Below are positions 9,756 to 19,138 of a stretch of 39,550 nucleotides of DNA, piece after piece. Position 1 is the stretch's first letter. Each line of letters begins with the position of its first letter. The position numbers were made by a program, and so were the translations under genes. Below the pieces are notes generated by a model. The model did not search any database. It saw only the letters and a program-made list of their open reading frames with translations, and was not told the DNA's origin. Origin of the DNA: Triparma columacea (lineage: Eukaryota > Sar > Bolidophyceae > Parmales > Triparmaceae); contig BRYA01000478.1 of assembly GCA_030267965.1 (NCBI GenBank), positions 1-39,550 of the forward strand. Reading direction: 5' to 3'.

Positions 9756-12700
9756 TTAGGTCGCCTCCTCGACGAACGTCTTTGGAAACCACCCACTCCT
9801 CGTCTTGATGTTCTCAAGGTCGACCTCCCCACTCTCCAAGGTGAAGCCATACCACCAGCCACTTTGGTCTTCGTTCGTCACAGCGATCAGTTCGTTCGGA
9901 AGGAAGCCTAATTCAGTCTCGTCGGTTGATTCGAAGGCCGATATTGCTTTGACGATGAGCGGGGCAGGGGGAACATCGGCCCCAGCACTCCCCGAGCCAA
10001 GGCTGTTCCCGTCGTCCCATCCGTCGTTTATGTCCCCTACCGCATCATTATTTCCATCATGTTCACCGGCTAGCTCGATGCCGTCCCATTCCTTCACTCC
10101 GCCCTCCCCGGCCTCCCAATCCCCCCCACCCTCTCCATTCTCTCTACCCAGCCCTCCCTCTCCACCCTCCCTGACCTCCCCAACATCACCAACCTCCCCT
10201 TCCACCCTATAGTCGTGCCAAACACCGCTCTCCTCGTACTCCTTCCACTCTTGCTCGAAGTCGTAGTGCTCTACCCAGTCGTTCTCGTAGTTGTAAATGT
10301 CCCCAAAGTCATCCACTGCCCCAGCTTCTTCTCCAATATCCTCGTGGGCGTTTGCATCTTGGTTATAAGCGGCCTGGCCTTTCTGAAATTCCATGGCTTG
10401 CCGCGCCCCTGCCAGCCACATCCTTGCGATGAATGCAGCCTGCGCTGGTATCTCTTCCTCTGTTGCGCCTCCTGCAATGATGGATTCATCCAGCTTCTTT
10501 GACAAATCCACGGGCTTGATTGGTTCCTCCGTGGGACCGTCTGCTACGAAGTCGTCCTCCATGACGCCTCCATCGAACTCTCTTTTCGTCGCTGACGGGA
10601 ACCTTTGTCGGAAGCTTTTGATGCGGGGGGACTCAATGTTGAGGCTCAAGGTGGTGTCTTGGGTGGGCGACATTGAGGCCCTTGAGAGGGTTGGGGACGT
10701 AGCCTGGCTACTTGTGTTCCCAGACTTAAGCCTTTCCATGAAGTTGAGCTGTTGGCTCAGGAACGCAACTTCGTTAAGCTCCCCCTCGTCGGCATTGCTG
10801 GGATATATTTGCAGTGTGGGGGACTGGCTCTGACTCCTCAGGCGCTGTGCAAAGCCACCTTGCAATCTCGGGGGCGGGACTTTCACCGATGGCGATATCG
10901 AGATATCCGTCGAAGGTGAAAATGTCGCGCTGAGGGCGCCCGAGCTTGAGGGACTCGAAATGCTTGGCACGCTTGGGCTGTCAGCGCTGCCCTTCCTCCC
11001 CCTCCTCTCCCTCCTCTGCTTCCTTGCCAGTTTTCTCTCCTCTTCGTAGTCTTTGCCCTTCTTCTTCTTCTTCTTTTTCTTCCTGTCACTCTTGCTCTCC
11101 GCCACGGAGGAGTCCGCCCCCCAGGCCTCTTCGACAGAGTGGTCAAGACACAAAGAGTCAAGAACGTTGATGAGCGAAGTGGGGGGTGTCGGTTGTCGCG
11201 ACCTGGGGTCGAAAGGGGTCTCGGCTGAGCAGGCGTCGGCTAATGAGGCGTCCTTCCCGAACCTGCTACTGTTGAGGGGCTTGAGGAAGTTGTGGCTCTT
11301 TGGATTGTTGGTAGGTGCTGAAACTGCCGAGGAGAGGGGGTTAGTGTTGTCACGCTTATCGTCCACGCTGCCCTCCCAACATCTTTCTCCTAGCTCACCT
11401 CCCACGTGGGCCCCGGGGGAAACTGGGGGTGTTCTCCTGGAGGATGACCATTGTGAGGACGATTGCGACTGCTGGGACGATGAGAAAGAAGAGTACGTTG
11501 AGGGCTGAGGGGAGGAGCGCAACGGTGCCTTCTTTCTCATATGTAGGGGGGGGGTTCCAAACGGAGAAGGGGGTATGTTGATGCCTCTGCTGTTGCTATT
11601 TGTATTATCTTTGCCACTGTTGCCACGCCCTCCGCTGCCCGGGGCTGCCACAGCACAATCTTTAGGAGAGTCGCCGCTACCGTTGCTTGTCGCGCTCCTG
11701 CTTGATTTCGGAGGCTGGGGTTCCCTTGCTACAAAAGGATGATTGAGGATCTTCGAGGGGGGGAGCCTAGCGGTTGCGTCCCTGTCCATGCATGTGGATA
11801 GGAAGTCCTTAGCGTTTTGTGCTAGGCCTGCCGGCAATTCGAGGACTGTCGAAGGGGTCGCTATGTTCAACAGTGCTTGGTGGGTATTCTGCGACGAGCG
11901 GTAGAGAGGTTGTAAGGAATCAATATGTTTTTTCTGAGGGTAAAAAAATTTAAACCTCTCTCTCTCCTTCCATTTCTCCGTTCTCACCTCAAACTGATCC
12001 ACAAAGGGGGGTTTCCCGGTGATCATTTCAATAACCGTGCACCCCAAGCTCCATATGTCCGCCCTCTGCCAGCACAGCGACGTCTTCGCCTCGTTCCTGA
12101 TGACCTCGGGGGCGCTCCAGAGGGGCGTCCCTGGCCCGATTGCCTGCCTCGGCGTGTGCCCTCCCGCCGCTGCCTCGCTGTCGTAGAGATCCCTCGCCGA
12201 TCCGAAGTCGGCCAGCTTGAGGGTGACGCCGTGCTGACCCGACGACTTGCTCACTTTCATGGTGTCCTCTGACAGCAGGACGTTGGCCCCCTTGACGTCC
12301 CTGTGGGCGACCCCGCAGTGATGCAGGAAGCTCAGGCCAAGCAGGAGCTGCCTCGTGTAGTTTGCCACGATGCCCATCTTCATCGGCCCGAAGTCCTTGA
12401 GCAGGCTCCGCAAGCTACCGGCTGGGCAGTATTCCATAAAGATCCTGAAACTGCCCCCTCCCTCCCCAACCCCGACGTCCATGCCAAGGTAGCCAACGAC
12501 GTGGGGATGGCGGAGCTTACTTACGATTGCGATCTCCTTCTGGAAGACGCGGAGCGCGGAGTTCCCCTTCGTCGCGTCCTCCCTGGGAGGGAGAAACTCC
12601 TTGCAGGCTATGATCTCACCTGATGCATTGTTGATGCACACATGAACAGATCCGAAGGCGCCCCGGCCTAGAAGATCCCCCTTCAGGTAGCCGAAGTCGA

Positions 12701-12848
12701 TCTTCCTGAGTGTCGAGGCGGAAGGTGAACTAGGGGTCTTATGGGAAAGAGGGGCGGGGATAGGGGTGTGGGTGTCATTGTAATGGATGGCCTTCTGCTT
12801 CGCCACAATCGGGCTCAGATCGAGGGTAGGGATCGGTGGAGGCGGCAT
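9756..12848 (-). CDS. MAP3K-like Ser/Thr protein kinase with C-terminal SH3 domain
   Basis: Two exons, complement(9756-11888, 11988-12848), give 997 residues. The kinase domain spans about residues 48-370 and has all key elements: glycine loop GRGAFGSV, catalytic lysine in ACKEF, HRDVKGAN, DFGSAR, and an activation-segment end GTPLWSAPEV. It most resembles the MEKK/STE11 group. The 99-bp intron is in frame and stop-free, but its removal restores FVDQFENTHQALLNIA, the expected MAP3K pattern before the final helices (DFLSTCMDRD, HPFV). A long Ser/Pro-rich region follows, with a poly-Lys patch (about residue 580) and an acidic stretch rich in Trp/Glu/Gly. The last 65 residues form an SH3 domain (DETELGF, SGWWYGF, SGWFPKTFV). 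It probably acts in a MAP kinase cascade, with the SH3 recruiting Pro-rich partners. Confidence 0.9.
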   Translation of the reverse strand: MPPPPIPTLDLSPIVAKQKAIHYNDTHTPIPAPLSHKTPSSPSASTLRKIDFGYLKGDLLGRGAFGSVHVCINNASGEIIACKEFLPPREDATKGNSALRVFQKEIAIVSKLRHPHVVGYLGMDVGVGEGGGSFRIFMEYCPAGSLRSLLKDFGPMKMGIVANYTRQLLLGLSFLHHCGVAHRDVKGANVLLSEDTMKVSKSSGQHGVTLKLADFGSARDLYDSEAAAGGHTPRQAIGPGTPLWSAPEVIRNEAKTSLCWQRADIWSLGCTVIEMITGKPPFVDQFEVRTEKWKERERFKFFYPQKKHIDSLQPLYRSSQNTHQALLNIATPSTVLELPAGLAQNAKDFLSTCMDRDATARLPPSKILNHPFVAREPQPPKSSRSATSNGSGDSPKDCAVAAPGSGGRGNSGKDNTNSNSRGINIPPSPFGTPPLHMRKKAPLRSSPQPSTYSSFSSSQQSQSSSQWSSSRRTPPVSPGAHVGGELGERCWEGSVDDKRDNTNPLSSAVSAPTNNPKSHNFLKPLNSSRFGKDASLADACSAETPFDPRSRQPTPPTSLINVLDSLCLDHSVEEAWGADSSVAESKSDRKKKKKKKKGKDYEEERKLARKQRRERRGRKGSADSPSVPSISSPSSSGALSATFSPSTDISISPSVKVPPPRLQGGFAQRLRSQSQSPTLQIYPSNADEGELNEVAFLSQQLNFMERLKSGNTSSQATSPTLSRASMSPTQDTTLSLNIESPRIKSFRQRFPSATKREFDGGVMEDDFVADGPTEEPIKPVDLSKKLDESIIAGGATEEEIPAQAAFIARMWLAGARQAMEFQKGQAAYNQDANAHEDIGEEAGAVDDFGDIYNYENDWVEHYDFEQEWKEYEESGVWHDYRVEGEVGDVGEVREGGEGGLGRENGEGGGDWEAGEGGVKEWDGIELAGEHDGNNDAVGDINDGWDDGNSLGSGSAGADVPPAPLIVKAISAFESTDETELGFLPNELIAVTNEDQSGWWYGFTLESGEVDLENIKTRSGWFPKTFVEEAT

Positions 12849-12977
12849 CGAAGGGGAATATAACGTGTATAGAGTGTGTTCAGTTTGCCATGCCTGTTTT
12901 GGGTTGTGAGTTGTGAGGGGATATTTTAAGAAGGCCCTTAAGATTACATTAATGCAAGGAAACGCGGTGCGTTCGTA
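12849..12977. promoter_or_regulatory. Short divergent intergenic region
   Basis: Only 129 bp separate the ATG of the leftward kinase gene from that of the rightward glycosyltransferase gene, so this AT-richer stretch must hold both core promoters and 5' UTRs, or overlap them. An AATATAAC stretch lies about 10 bp upstream of the kinase ATG. It is too close to be a normal TATA box unless the 5' UTR is almost absent. Confidence 0.4.
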
Positions 12978-14855
12978 ATGTTACCCCGTAGTATGTTGTG
13001 CATTTTCTTTGGCGCAATACTGCTCGTCCGTGGGTGTGCGAGCTTTGCCATCAACACCATGAGCCCCCCCGCGCCCGATGAGGAACTCTACTTTTTCCAA
13101 TTCAGCACCCACCTAGAGGCGCATCGGTCGATGGTTTGGCCCGGTCGCTTAAGATTTGCGATAATTGCTGAACGTGTTGATGGTCTGAAGCCGGATACGG
13201 ATGCTCTTGAGGTTTGCTTTAGCAGCAGCACCGAGGGCGATGAAATGTATAAGTTTGTGGAAATGTGCGTCGCTAATGCCACGAGGTTCGTCTTGGGTAA
13301 AAGCAATGCAGGGTTTTTTGTTATACCAGAGATAGAGAATGGTAGTCACACAGTGATTGGGGCGCTGTTCCATGACGGTAGAATGGTGAGCAAAGCCGCC
13401 GCCTTTGAATTCCAAGTGAACTTGCTTGCGCGAGAGCCTGACATCTCTTCCTTCGAGTGCAAAGCAGTCGAGGGGAACGGGGTGGCCGGACTGCTTCTCA
13501 GGGTCGTGGCCACCGAGGACGGACTGGTCTATGGCACGCATAGGAACGCAGATTACCTCAGGAGACTCACAGTCGAGGGTGGAGTGGTGGGAACTGTGAA
13601 TGTCGTGCACGAGAAGGATGACCCGCGCTTGGTAGGGGAGAGGGCAAGGGGAGGGGGTCTTGAAGAGCAGGTTGACCTCCTCGAGAGGGGCTTGCAAGGC
13701 GGGTGCGGCGACTTCAACATTTTGGACGGAGGAACGGAAGGGGTTGCCGATGAACTGGAACCGACTTTCGTGGTGCTGGACGGGAGTGCTCGACTGAAAG
13801 GGGACCTAGTGCAGCTCGTGTCGAAATGGTATAGCACCCCTTCTGTAAGGATGCTTGTGGTTAGCAATTACAGCTTGTGTGAGGTGCTAAAGACCCAGCC
13901 TGCTCCTCCGGAATTCCAAGGGGGGAGCACAATCTTGACTTCCGATGATGAACTCGTGGTAGTGAAAGAGGGTGGGAAGGGGGAGAATTCGGAGTCGGAC
14001 TTGAAGAGCAAGAATGCAATTGTGGTAGTTTCTATGAGTCACCCTGGTGTATCTTACGACGCGAGACCTTGGACGCCTTTGGTGATGAAGAGGATCGAAA
14101 GGTATGCAAAGAAGTGCGGGTCCGATCTCGTCGTTTACAAAGAGATTGACACCGCAGGTTGTGACTCGTCGGACTTTAGACTCTGTGCCATGCTGATGAA
14201 GCTCAAGGCGGTGAAAAGGGGGTTGGAGGATTACGATAGGGTAATGTTGCTTGACGACACGGCCCTCGTGAGGGATGACACCCCTAATCTTTTCCAGGTC
14301 GTCCCGAAAGACCTTGTTGGCGGGGTGTACGAGATTTACAGGGGAAGGGAGGCGGAGGAGAGATTTCTTGGGAGGATTAGTGAATTTTACGGTCTGGCGG
14401 TTGAGGGACAGGGTGGGGGAGGGGGGCACGTGATGAATACTGGGGTCATGGTGCTGTCCAAGGCGCACCACTTTGACATGCTCTTTAACAACACGGACTG
14501 GATGGAAGGGCAAGAGCAGTATGATGTGCGGCTTAATGCAGAGCTTTTAGGCGATCAAGGCTACATAAATGCAATGATGTTGAGGGAGTGGGGGTGGAGC
14601 TGGGGGGGCAAGGTCATGGACTTAGGGCTGAGGTTTAATTTCGTCGGAAGTTTCGAAAACCTCAACAGGATGAAGGTGGACTTCAGGAACGTGGAGAGCT
14701 ACATCGTCCACGCGACGACTGGTCTATGTATGGCCAAAGTGGCAAGCGACGGTGTGCACGATACGTACCAAATGATGACTGATGAAGAGGGAGCTATGTT
14801 GAGGTTAAGGTACCTAGAGGGTATTGACAAGGAGTGGCGGGGGTGGGGGGAGTAG
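12978..14855 (+). CDS. Secretory-pathway glycosyltransferase, GT-A fold (GT8/glycogenin-like)
   Basis: A single exon encodes 625 residues. The N terminus (MLCIFFGAILLVRGCASF) is a signal peptide or signal anchor. The C-terminal half (about 345-610) has the GT-A landmarks. There is a first strand AIVVVSM, and the metal/sugar-nucleotide segment MLLDDTALVRDDTP with several acidic residues where a DxD motif is expected. HVMNTGVMVLSK and GDQGYINAM follow, and a late SYIVHATT strand may supply the closing His. This order is typical of GT8-like enzymes. The N-terminal half (30-330) is unrecognised and may be a lumenal accessory domain. N-glycosylation sequons (NNT, NYS) fit a Golgi or ER lumen enzyme. 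Sugar donor and acceptor cannot be told from the sequence. Confidence 0.75.
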   Translation: MLPRSMLCIFFGAILLVRGCASFAINTMSPPAPDEELYFFQFSTHLEAHRSMVWPGRLRFAIIAERVDGLKPDTDALEVCFSSSTEGDEMYKFVEMCVANATRFVLGKSNAGFFVIPEIENGSHTVIGALFHDGRMVSKAAAFEFQVNLLAREPDISSFECKAVEGNGVAGLLLRVVATEDGLVYGTHRNADYLRRLTVEGGVVGTVNVVHEKDDPRLVGERARGGGLEEQVDLLERGLQGGCGDFNILDGGTEGVADELEPTFVVLDGSARLKGDLVQLVSKWYSTPSVRMLVVSNYSLCEVLKTQPAPPEFQGGSTILTSDDELVVVKEGGKGENSESDLKSKNAIVVVSMSHPGVSYDARPWTPLVMKRIERYAKKCGSDLVVYKEIDTAGCDSSDFRLCAMLMKLKAVKRGLEDYDRVMLLDDTALVRDDTPNLFQVVPKDLVGGVYEIYRGREAEERFLGRISEFYGLAVEGQGGGGGHVMNTGVMVLSKAHHFDMLFNNTDWMEGQEQYDVRLNAELLGDQGYINAMMLREWGWSWGGKVMDLGLRFNFVGSFENLNRMKVDFRNVESYIVHATTGLCMAKVASDGVHDTYQMMTDEEGAMLRLRYLEGIDKEWRGWGE

Positions 14856-14912
14856 GCGTTTTTCATACGTAAAAGTTGGATATGTTGATTGTTTTTTTAA
14901 CAAAGAGAACAG

Positions 14913-16472
14913 CTACGTTGTTAAGCCGAGCCTAACCCTCGTGTAATCGTTCAGGAAGATGCCTCTAGGGTCGAGCTTTTCCCGAAACGCATTGAAATCG
15001 TCCATTTCTTGGTAGAAGGGTGCGATGTCCTCGTAAGTTGCCCAGTTCTGGGGCGAGAAGGCGCGCAAGGTGATGGGGAAGAGCGAGTTAGCACATGTGA
15101 AACGAGCCGAGGGAAGGATTGCAAGAAGCGAAGCTTCGTTCTCAGTTCCGTCACAAGCGCTCCTCCCTCCTCACCCTCCTCACCTGCTTCCCCCAATGAG
15201 GCACACCATCATAATTGAGCTTCGTCAGGTTCTCGAGCCCGCTGGCATACATTTTGAATTCTGACGAATCCCCGGTATGGTCGATCGTTCCGAGGCAGAT
15301 AAAGGAGAGAACAGCAATGTCTCGCTGGTACATTGGGCTGAGAGGAATGTCATCTGCCGCGACGTAACGAATGTTGAAGAAGAGATCGCACTTTGACTCG
15401 TTGTGTTGGTCCTTAACGTCTTCTTGGAAATCGAGGAAGTCGTTGACGGCCGGGAGTGTATTCTCTCGCCCTATAAAGTGTTCGCACTCAGTGTACAAAG
15501 TTCTATTGTCGTAGCGTTCTAAAGAGTCCACGAGAGTCTTGTAACTGACATCGACGCAAGGGTAAGTGGGGGGATCAGCCCAGCAGTCAGTGATGGGGGT
15601 GTCGAGGGGCACTGGTTCCCTGAGAAGCACGGTTGCCGTGGACGTGTAGGGCACTGTTGACCATTGGAAACGAGAGTAGTTGGCCAGATAAGCGTCGTGG
15701 TTTTCGAGAAGCTCGGTAAGAGGGAGGTCAAACTTGCTGAGCTTCATCTTGAAGAGAGGCACCGCCTTGATTGTGACTGTGCTGATGACTCCTAGCACCC
15801 CAAGGGACACGCGACCATAAATGAGAACGTTTGGTTCCTGGCGGGAATCGTGGACGACTCCCATAGCGTCAATGAGACGCAGCCCCACTACGTCGCTGCT
15901 TATAGAACCCAGGCTAGACCCGGTTCCGTGGGTTGAGGTTGAGATTGCTCCGGCTATGGACTGTGCGGCTGTTGCCCCGAGGTTGATCAGGGCAAGACCC
16001 CTGTGATGCGAAAGGTTTTTGGGCATTGGGATGGTTAGTGAACATGTGGGGGCGTGTGTGTGTGTGTGTTGCGCAGCAGCATGCGCTCGTACCTAGCTTC
16101 GAGCAGCGTGTTGAGGTCGCGAAGTCGGGTCCCCGCCTTCACTTCTACGTGTTTCACGCCATCCTGATCCCCCTCCTCCACAGAGACAATGCCTGAGTAA
16201 GAGTCAAGGTTGAGCATTGCCGTTTGACCTTCCCCGTCGTCGGTGAGGGTGATGCTGGAAAATGAGTGCCCGGCCCCAACAACTTTGACTTGGTCCCAAG
16301 ACGAAGATCCTTTGAGGAACGCCACAAGTTCCTCCTCACGAGTGAAAACGTTGGAATAAAAGGAAGGTGTGCAGGACTGGAGCTTGTCCCAGTCAGTCCA
16401 AGGTTGCAACTCCGCAGAACATGCCAACGTGATCAATATTAAGGTGAAAAAAAGATGCGATGTCGACGCCAT
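14913..16472 (-). CDS. FAD-linked sugar-1,4-lactone oxidase (gulono-/arabinono-lactone oxidase family)
   Basis: Three exons, complement(14913-15047, 15184-16000, 16093-16472), give 443 residues, the usual family length. Introns are 136 and 92 bp. The N terminus is a signal peptide (FFTLILITLACSA). The FAD-binding PCMH region shows VKVVGAGHSFSS, where the His is the usual site of covalent 8-alpha-histidyl FAD. Splicing then joins EARGLALINLG to AGAISTSTHGTG, a family hallmark. The ALO domain follows and ends with PHWGKQ joined by splicing to NWATYEDIAPF, then LDPRGIFLN. These are the HWGK and DP...F-N signatures. The enzyme oxidises an aldonolactone to the ascorbate (or erythroascorbate) precursor with release of hydrogen peroxide. 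The signal peptide suggests ER-lumenal or secreted action, unlike the mitochondrial plant galactonolactone dehydrogenase. The exact substrate is not determinable. Confidence 0.92.
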
Positions 16473-16622
16473 GCAGCTAAATATGTTAAATCTATTTAGC
16501 AGAATTTAGAGCTTTTCTTCTTTTGAACAATTCACGTAGACACCACGACTAACGAATCCACTTTTTCCCACTTTATGCTCCAACTGCGCGCTGTCACATC
16601 TTCAGAACCTGCGTTAAAGAAA
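16473..16622. promoter_or_regulatory. Divergent promoter region with 8-bp inverted repeat
   Basis: This 150-bp AT-rich gap lies between the lactone oxidase ATG (leftward) and the small membrane protein ATG (rightward). It contains a perfect inverted repeat, GCTAAATA at 16476-16483 and TATTTAGC at 16493-16500, with a 9-base loop. The repeat begins three bases upstream of the oxidase ATG. It could be a protein-binding site or a 5' UTR hairpin. Confidence 0.45.
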
Positions 16623-17039
16623 ATGGCCCCTTCTACAGTTTACTCCTCCTCCTCCTCCTCCTCCTGGAAGCCAATGGAGATGCCCGGTCGCGGCGGTGCC
16701 CTCAGCGACAAGGTAACCCTCGCTTCTACCTCTCCCTTCTGGAGGTACGCAACTGGGTGGATGGGCCCGATCCTACCTCTCAAGGAAGGGTGCCTGGGGA
16801 GGGGGTGTGGGATCTTGGGGATGTTCGTAGGGTTCATATCGATCATGCCGGCGATGATGATGAGTGATCCGGGGACGAAGAGGGCGAATAGGATCGCTTT
16901 TTACTTCGGCTCAGCGAGCCTGATGCTGTTCTTCGGGGGGATTATGGCACTCATCACTGGGAGGATGAAATGGACGCTGGGGCCGGGGACAGCGATGTAC
17001 TTCGGTGGGCTCGTGTTTATGGGTATGGGTGGTTATTGA
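16623..17039 (+). CDS. Small multispanning membrane protein, unrecognised
   Basis: The call starts at the ATG in AAAATGGCC, which has a purine at -3 and G at +4. An upstream in-frame ATG at 16575 would add 16 residues. The 138-residue product has a Ser-rich N terminus (SSSSSSSW) and then three hydrophobic segments: GCGILGMFVGFISIMPAMMM, about residues 62-81; RIAFYFGSASLMLFFGGIMA, about 92-111; and AMYFGGLVFMGMGGY at the very C terminus. I do not recognise the family. Its 3' end is tandemly duplicated downstream, and a relative of the same 3' flank occurs near 20.8 kb, so this gene belongs to a locally copied unit. Confidence 0.65.
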   Translation: MAPSTVYSSSSSSSWKPMEMPGRGGALSDKVTLASTSPFWRYATGWMGPILPLKEGCLGRGCGILGMFVGFISIMPAMMMSDPGTKRANRIAFYFGSASLMLFFGGIMALITGRMKWTLGPGTAMYFGGLVFMGMGGY

Positions 17040-17124
17040 TTAGTGGATGGGATTATATAGTGGGGGGGGGCGGCGTTGATGAAATGGACGCTGGGGCCGG
17101 GGACAGTGATGTACTTCGGTGGGC
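16964..17124 (+). repeat. Tandem duplication of a gene 3' end (period 113 bp)
   Basis: The 48 bases at 16964-17011 recur at 17077-17124 with a single difference (C to T). The first copy encodes the C-terminal MKWTLGPGTAMYFGGL of the small membrane protein. The second lies past its stop codon and is no longer in a long frame with it. The spacer 17023-17076 is itself similar to 20819-20878. Confidence 0.9.
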
Positions 17125-17287
17125 TGTTGTATTTTATATGGGTTGGTGCATTTAACCCCAGAGAAGCTCTCACAGCCACTGGAATGACTCCTAGGATGGG
17201 GCGTTGGGAATCAAAAAAGAGGAGGAAGGAAAAAACAGGTTTATACACACTAACAATGCCAACACCTCTTTAACTTTCAGTTCCCCC

Positions 17288-19138
17288 CTAACCTAAGATT
17301 CCCTTGGTGCAGAATACCCACGCCGAAACCTTGCTGTTAGGGTTGAAAGCGTTCCTGATGATCTCCCTGCGGTGGATGTCCTTGATTTGCCATTCGTCCC
17401 GTTTGAACCAAACGCGCAGTAAGTCCGTGCGCGATGCGATGCGCTTCTCCATACACTCCTTGTTCTGGTCGCAGAGGGCCGGGTGATCGTTGAAAGGCTT
17501 CAGCACGAGGGGCTCCATGCCTTCATCCCTGCGGTAGTCATTGTCTAGCCGCATGAGGGCGTAAAAGTTGATAGCGTATGCCACCTCAAGCTCAAGGTTA
17601 CTGACGTCGTGGACCGCGTGGCCAATGAGGCCGTCGCCGTCGCGGCTGCCCACGAACGCCTTGAAGAAGGGCTCCAAGAGCAGGGCCTCGGTAAAGCGGT
17701 CTTCGTTCTCCTTGAAAAGGTAGCGCTGATCTGTGGAAAAGAAGGTGGGGCTCTCCTTCCCGTCCATGATAAAGACGAAGCGGGACTGTTCCAGGTCTTT
17801 GCCCTGTTCGTTGCGTATGCAGAGGCACTGGGCAGACTCACCGTCGAAGTCGTTGAACTTGCCGGCTGTGGAGTGGTTATGTAGGTGCTTCAGAATGGCG
17901 GATTGATGGTGCAACAGGTAAAGGGGCACGTCCTCGGCCAGCTCCGCGACGCCGTGTTGGTTGAGGGACAGATTCGTCTTGTCACGTAGGGTTAAATTAC
18001 CTACTCTACTTCCTGTCGTCCTCGGCTTAGTCATGCCAGCAATTGTGTTTGGCAGGCCGTCGATCAACCCTCTGCTGAACAACCCTTCAATGGGGTTAAG
18101 GCGGACAAACTTGGGGCTCTCCGGCATCATTCGGTCTTGGAAGCTTGCCTCCCACTCGCCCTTGTTGTAGCCTGGGAATTCTTGCTGGAATGCCTCGCGC
18201 TGCGTCAGCTCCTTGAATGTCATGGTCGTGTCCGTTGGTATGGTGACAACCGTGAGGTTGGACAATAGGGCTGTGGCCGCGGGTGTGAGATGTATCTTGG
18301 CACCAAGCTGCATAACCGGCTCAAAATACTCATCACAGAAGGTTGCATACGAGGAGGCTGCAAGCCCCCATACCACTTGAACGTAGCAGAAGCAGAGATG
18401 CCAATTTTCTCTCATGAAGGGGTTGGTTGTGCCATCCTCCAGCGCCTGGCGCTGCGGCTTCCGCAGGATCTCCTCGAGGTTCGCAAAGGTGGTCTTGGAT
18501 AAGGAGTTCTGGGCTTCCTTATGTGCTTTCAACGCATTCAACTCCTCCTCCCGTTCGAGGATCTTCTCGATAAGCACCGACTTTGCATCCCTTGCAAAAT
18601 AGTTTTTGTACTCTTTGACTTGCAGCTTTCTCGCAATCTGGATAAGGGGGCTAGACATACCATATGGTTTGTGCTCCATACTCTCGAGCTCCTCACGGCG
18701 CCTAGCTCTCCATAGGGTCTCTTCCACGACCGACTTATCCATCTTCAGTCGTTTTGAAGCCCTGGGACCTCCACCAATAACTTCTGAGACCTCCTTCCCC
18801 TCCGGGAGCTCCTCCTCCGAGGAGGCAGCGGCGGAAGTGGTGGACGTGGTGAACTTGGCCGACTGGACAGCTGCAGCACCTCCTTGGCTGAGAGGTTATC
18901 GTGTGAGTATGTGTTAGATGAGAATTTACTGTTAGGTGAGAATTTACTACTTGCATTTGCAGGAAGCAAACCTGGCGAGGGGGGTTCCCCTTCAATTTCT
19001 CATCCATTCTTACCTTGATAGAGAAGTAGTGGTACCCCCCGTGGTAGTGGTAGTGCCTGTCGACTTTTTGCTTTCCTTCTTTATTAAGTCCGAAGCACGA
19101 AAGGCAATTTCATCGTCGCTACCATCTTCGCTAGACAT
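17288..19138 (-). CDS. Unrecognised 574-residue protein
   Basis: Two exons, complement(17288-18887, 19014-19138), sum to 575 codons with a 126-bp intron (GTAAGA...CTCTCAG). The phase-2 junction gives SLSSQGGAAAVQSA and opens the frame from MSSEDGSDDEI, which supports the model over starting at the internal ATG at 18742. Residues 1-95 are low-complexity (Thr, Ser, Ala and Glu rich). A basic ASKRLK patch that could be part of a nuclear localisation signal comes before MDKSVVEETL. A helical, charged segment (about 95-190) then precedes a globular C-terminal region rich in aromatic residues, with no motif I can name. It has no signal peptide or membrane segment. It is probably a soluble nuclear or cytosolic protein; function unknown. 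Confidence 0.75.

Noticed and set aside
13149..14513. Minus-strand frames opposite the glycosyltransferase
   Set aside because: There is no recognisable domain, and the plus strand has a signal peptide and GT-A motifs in one open frame.
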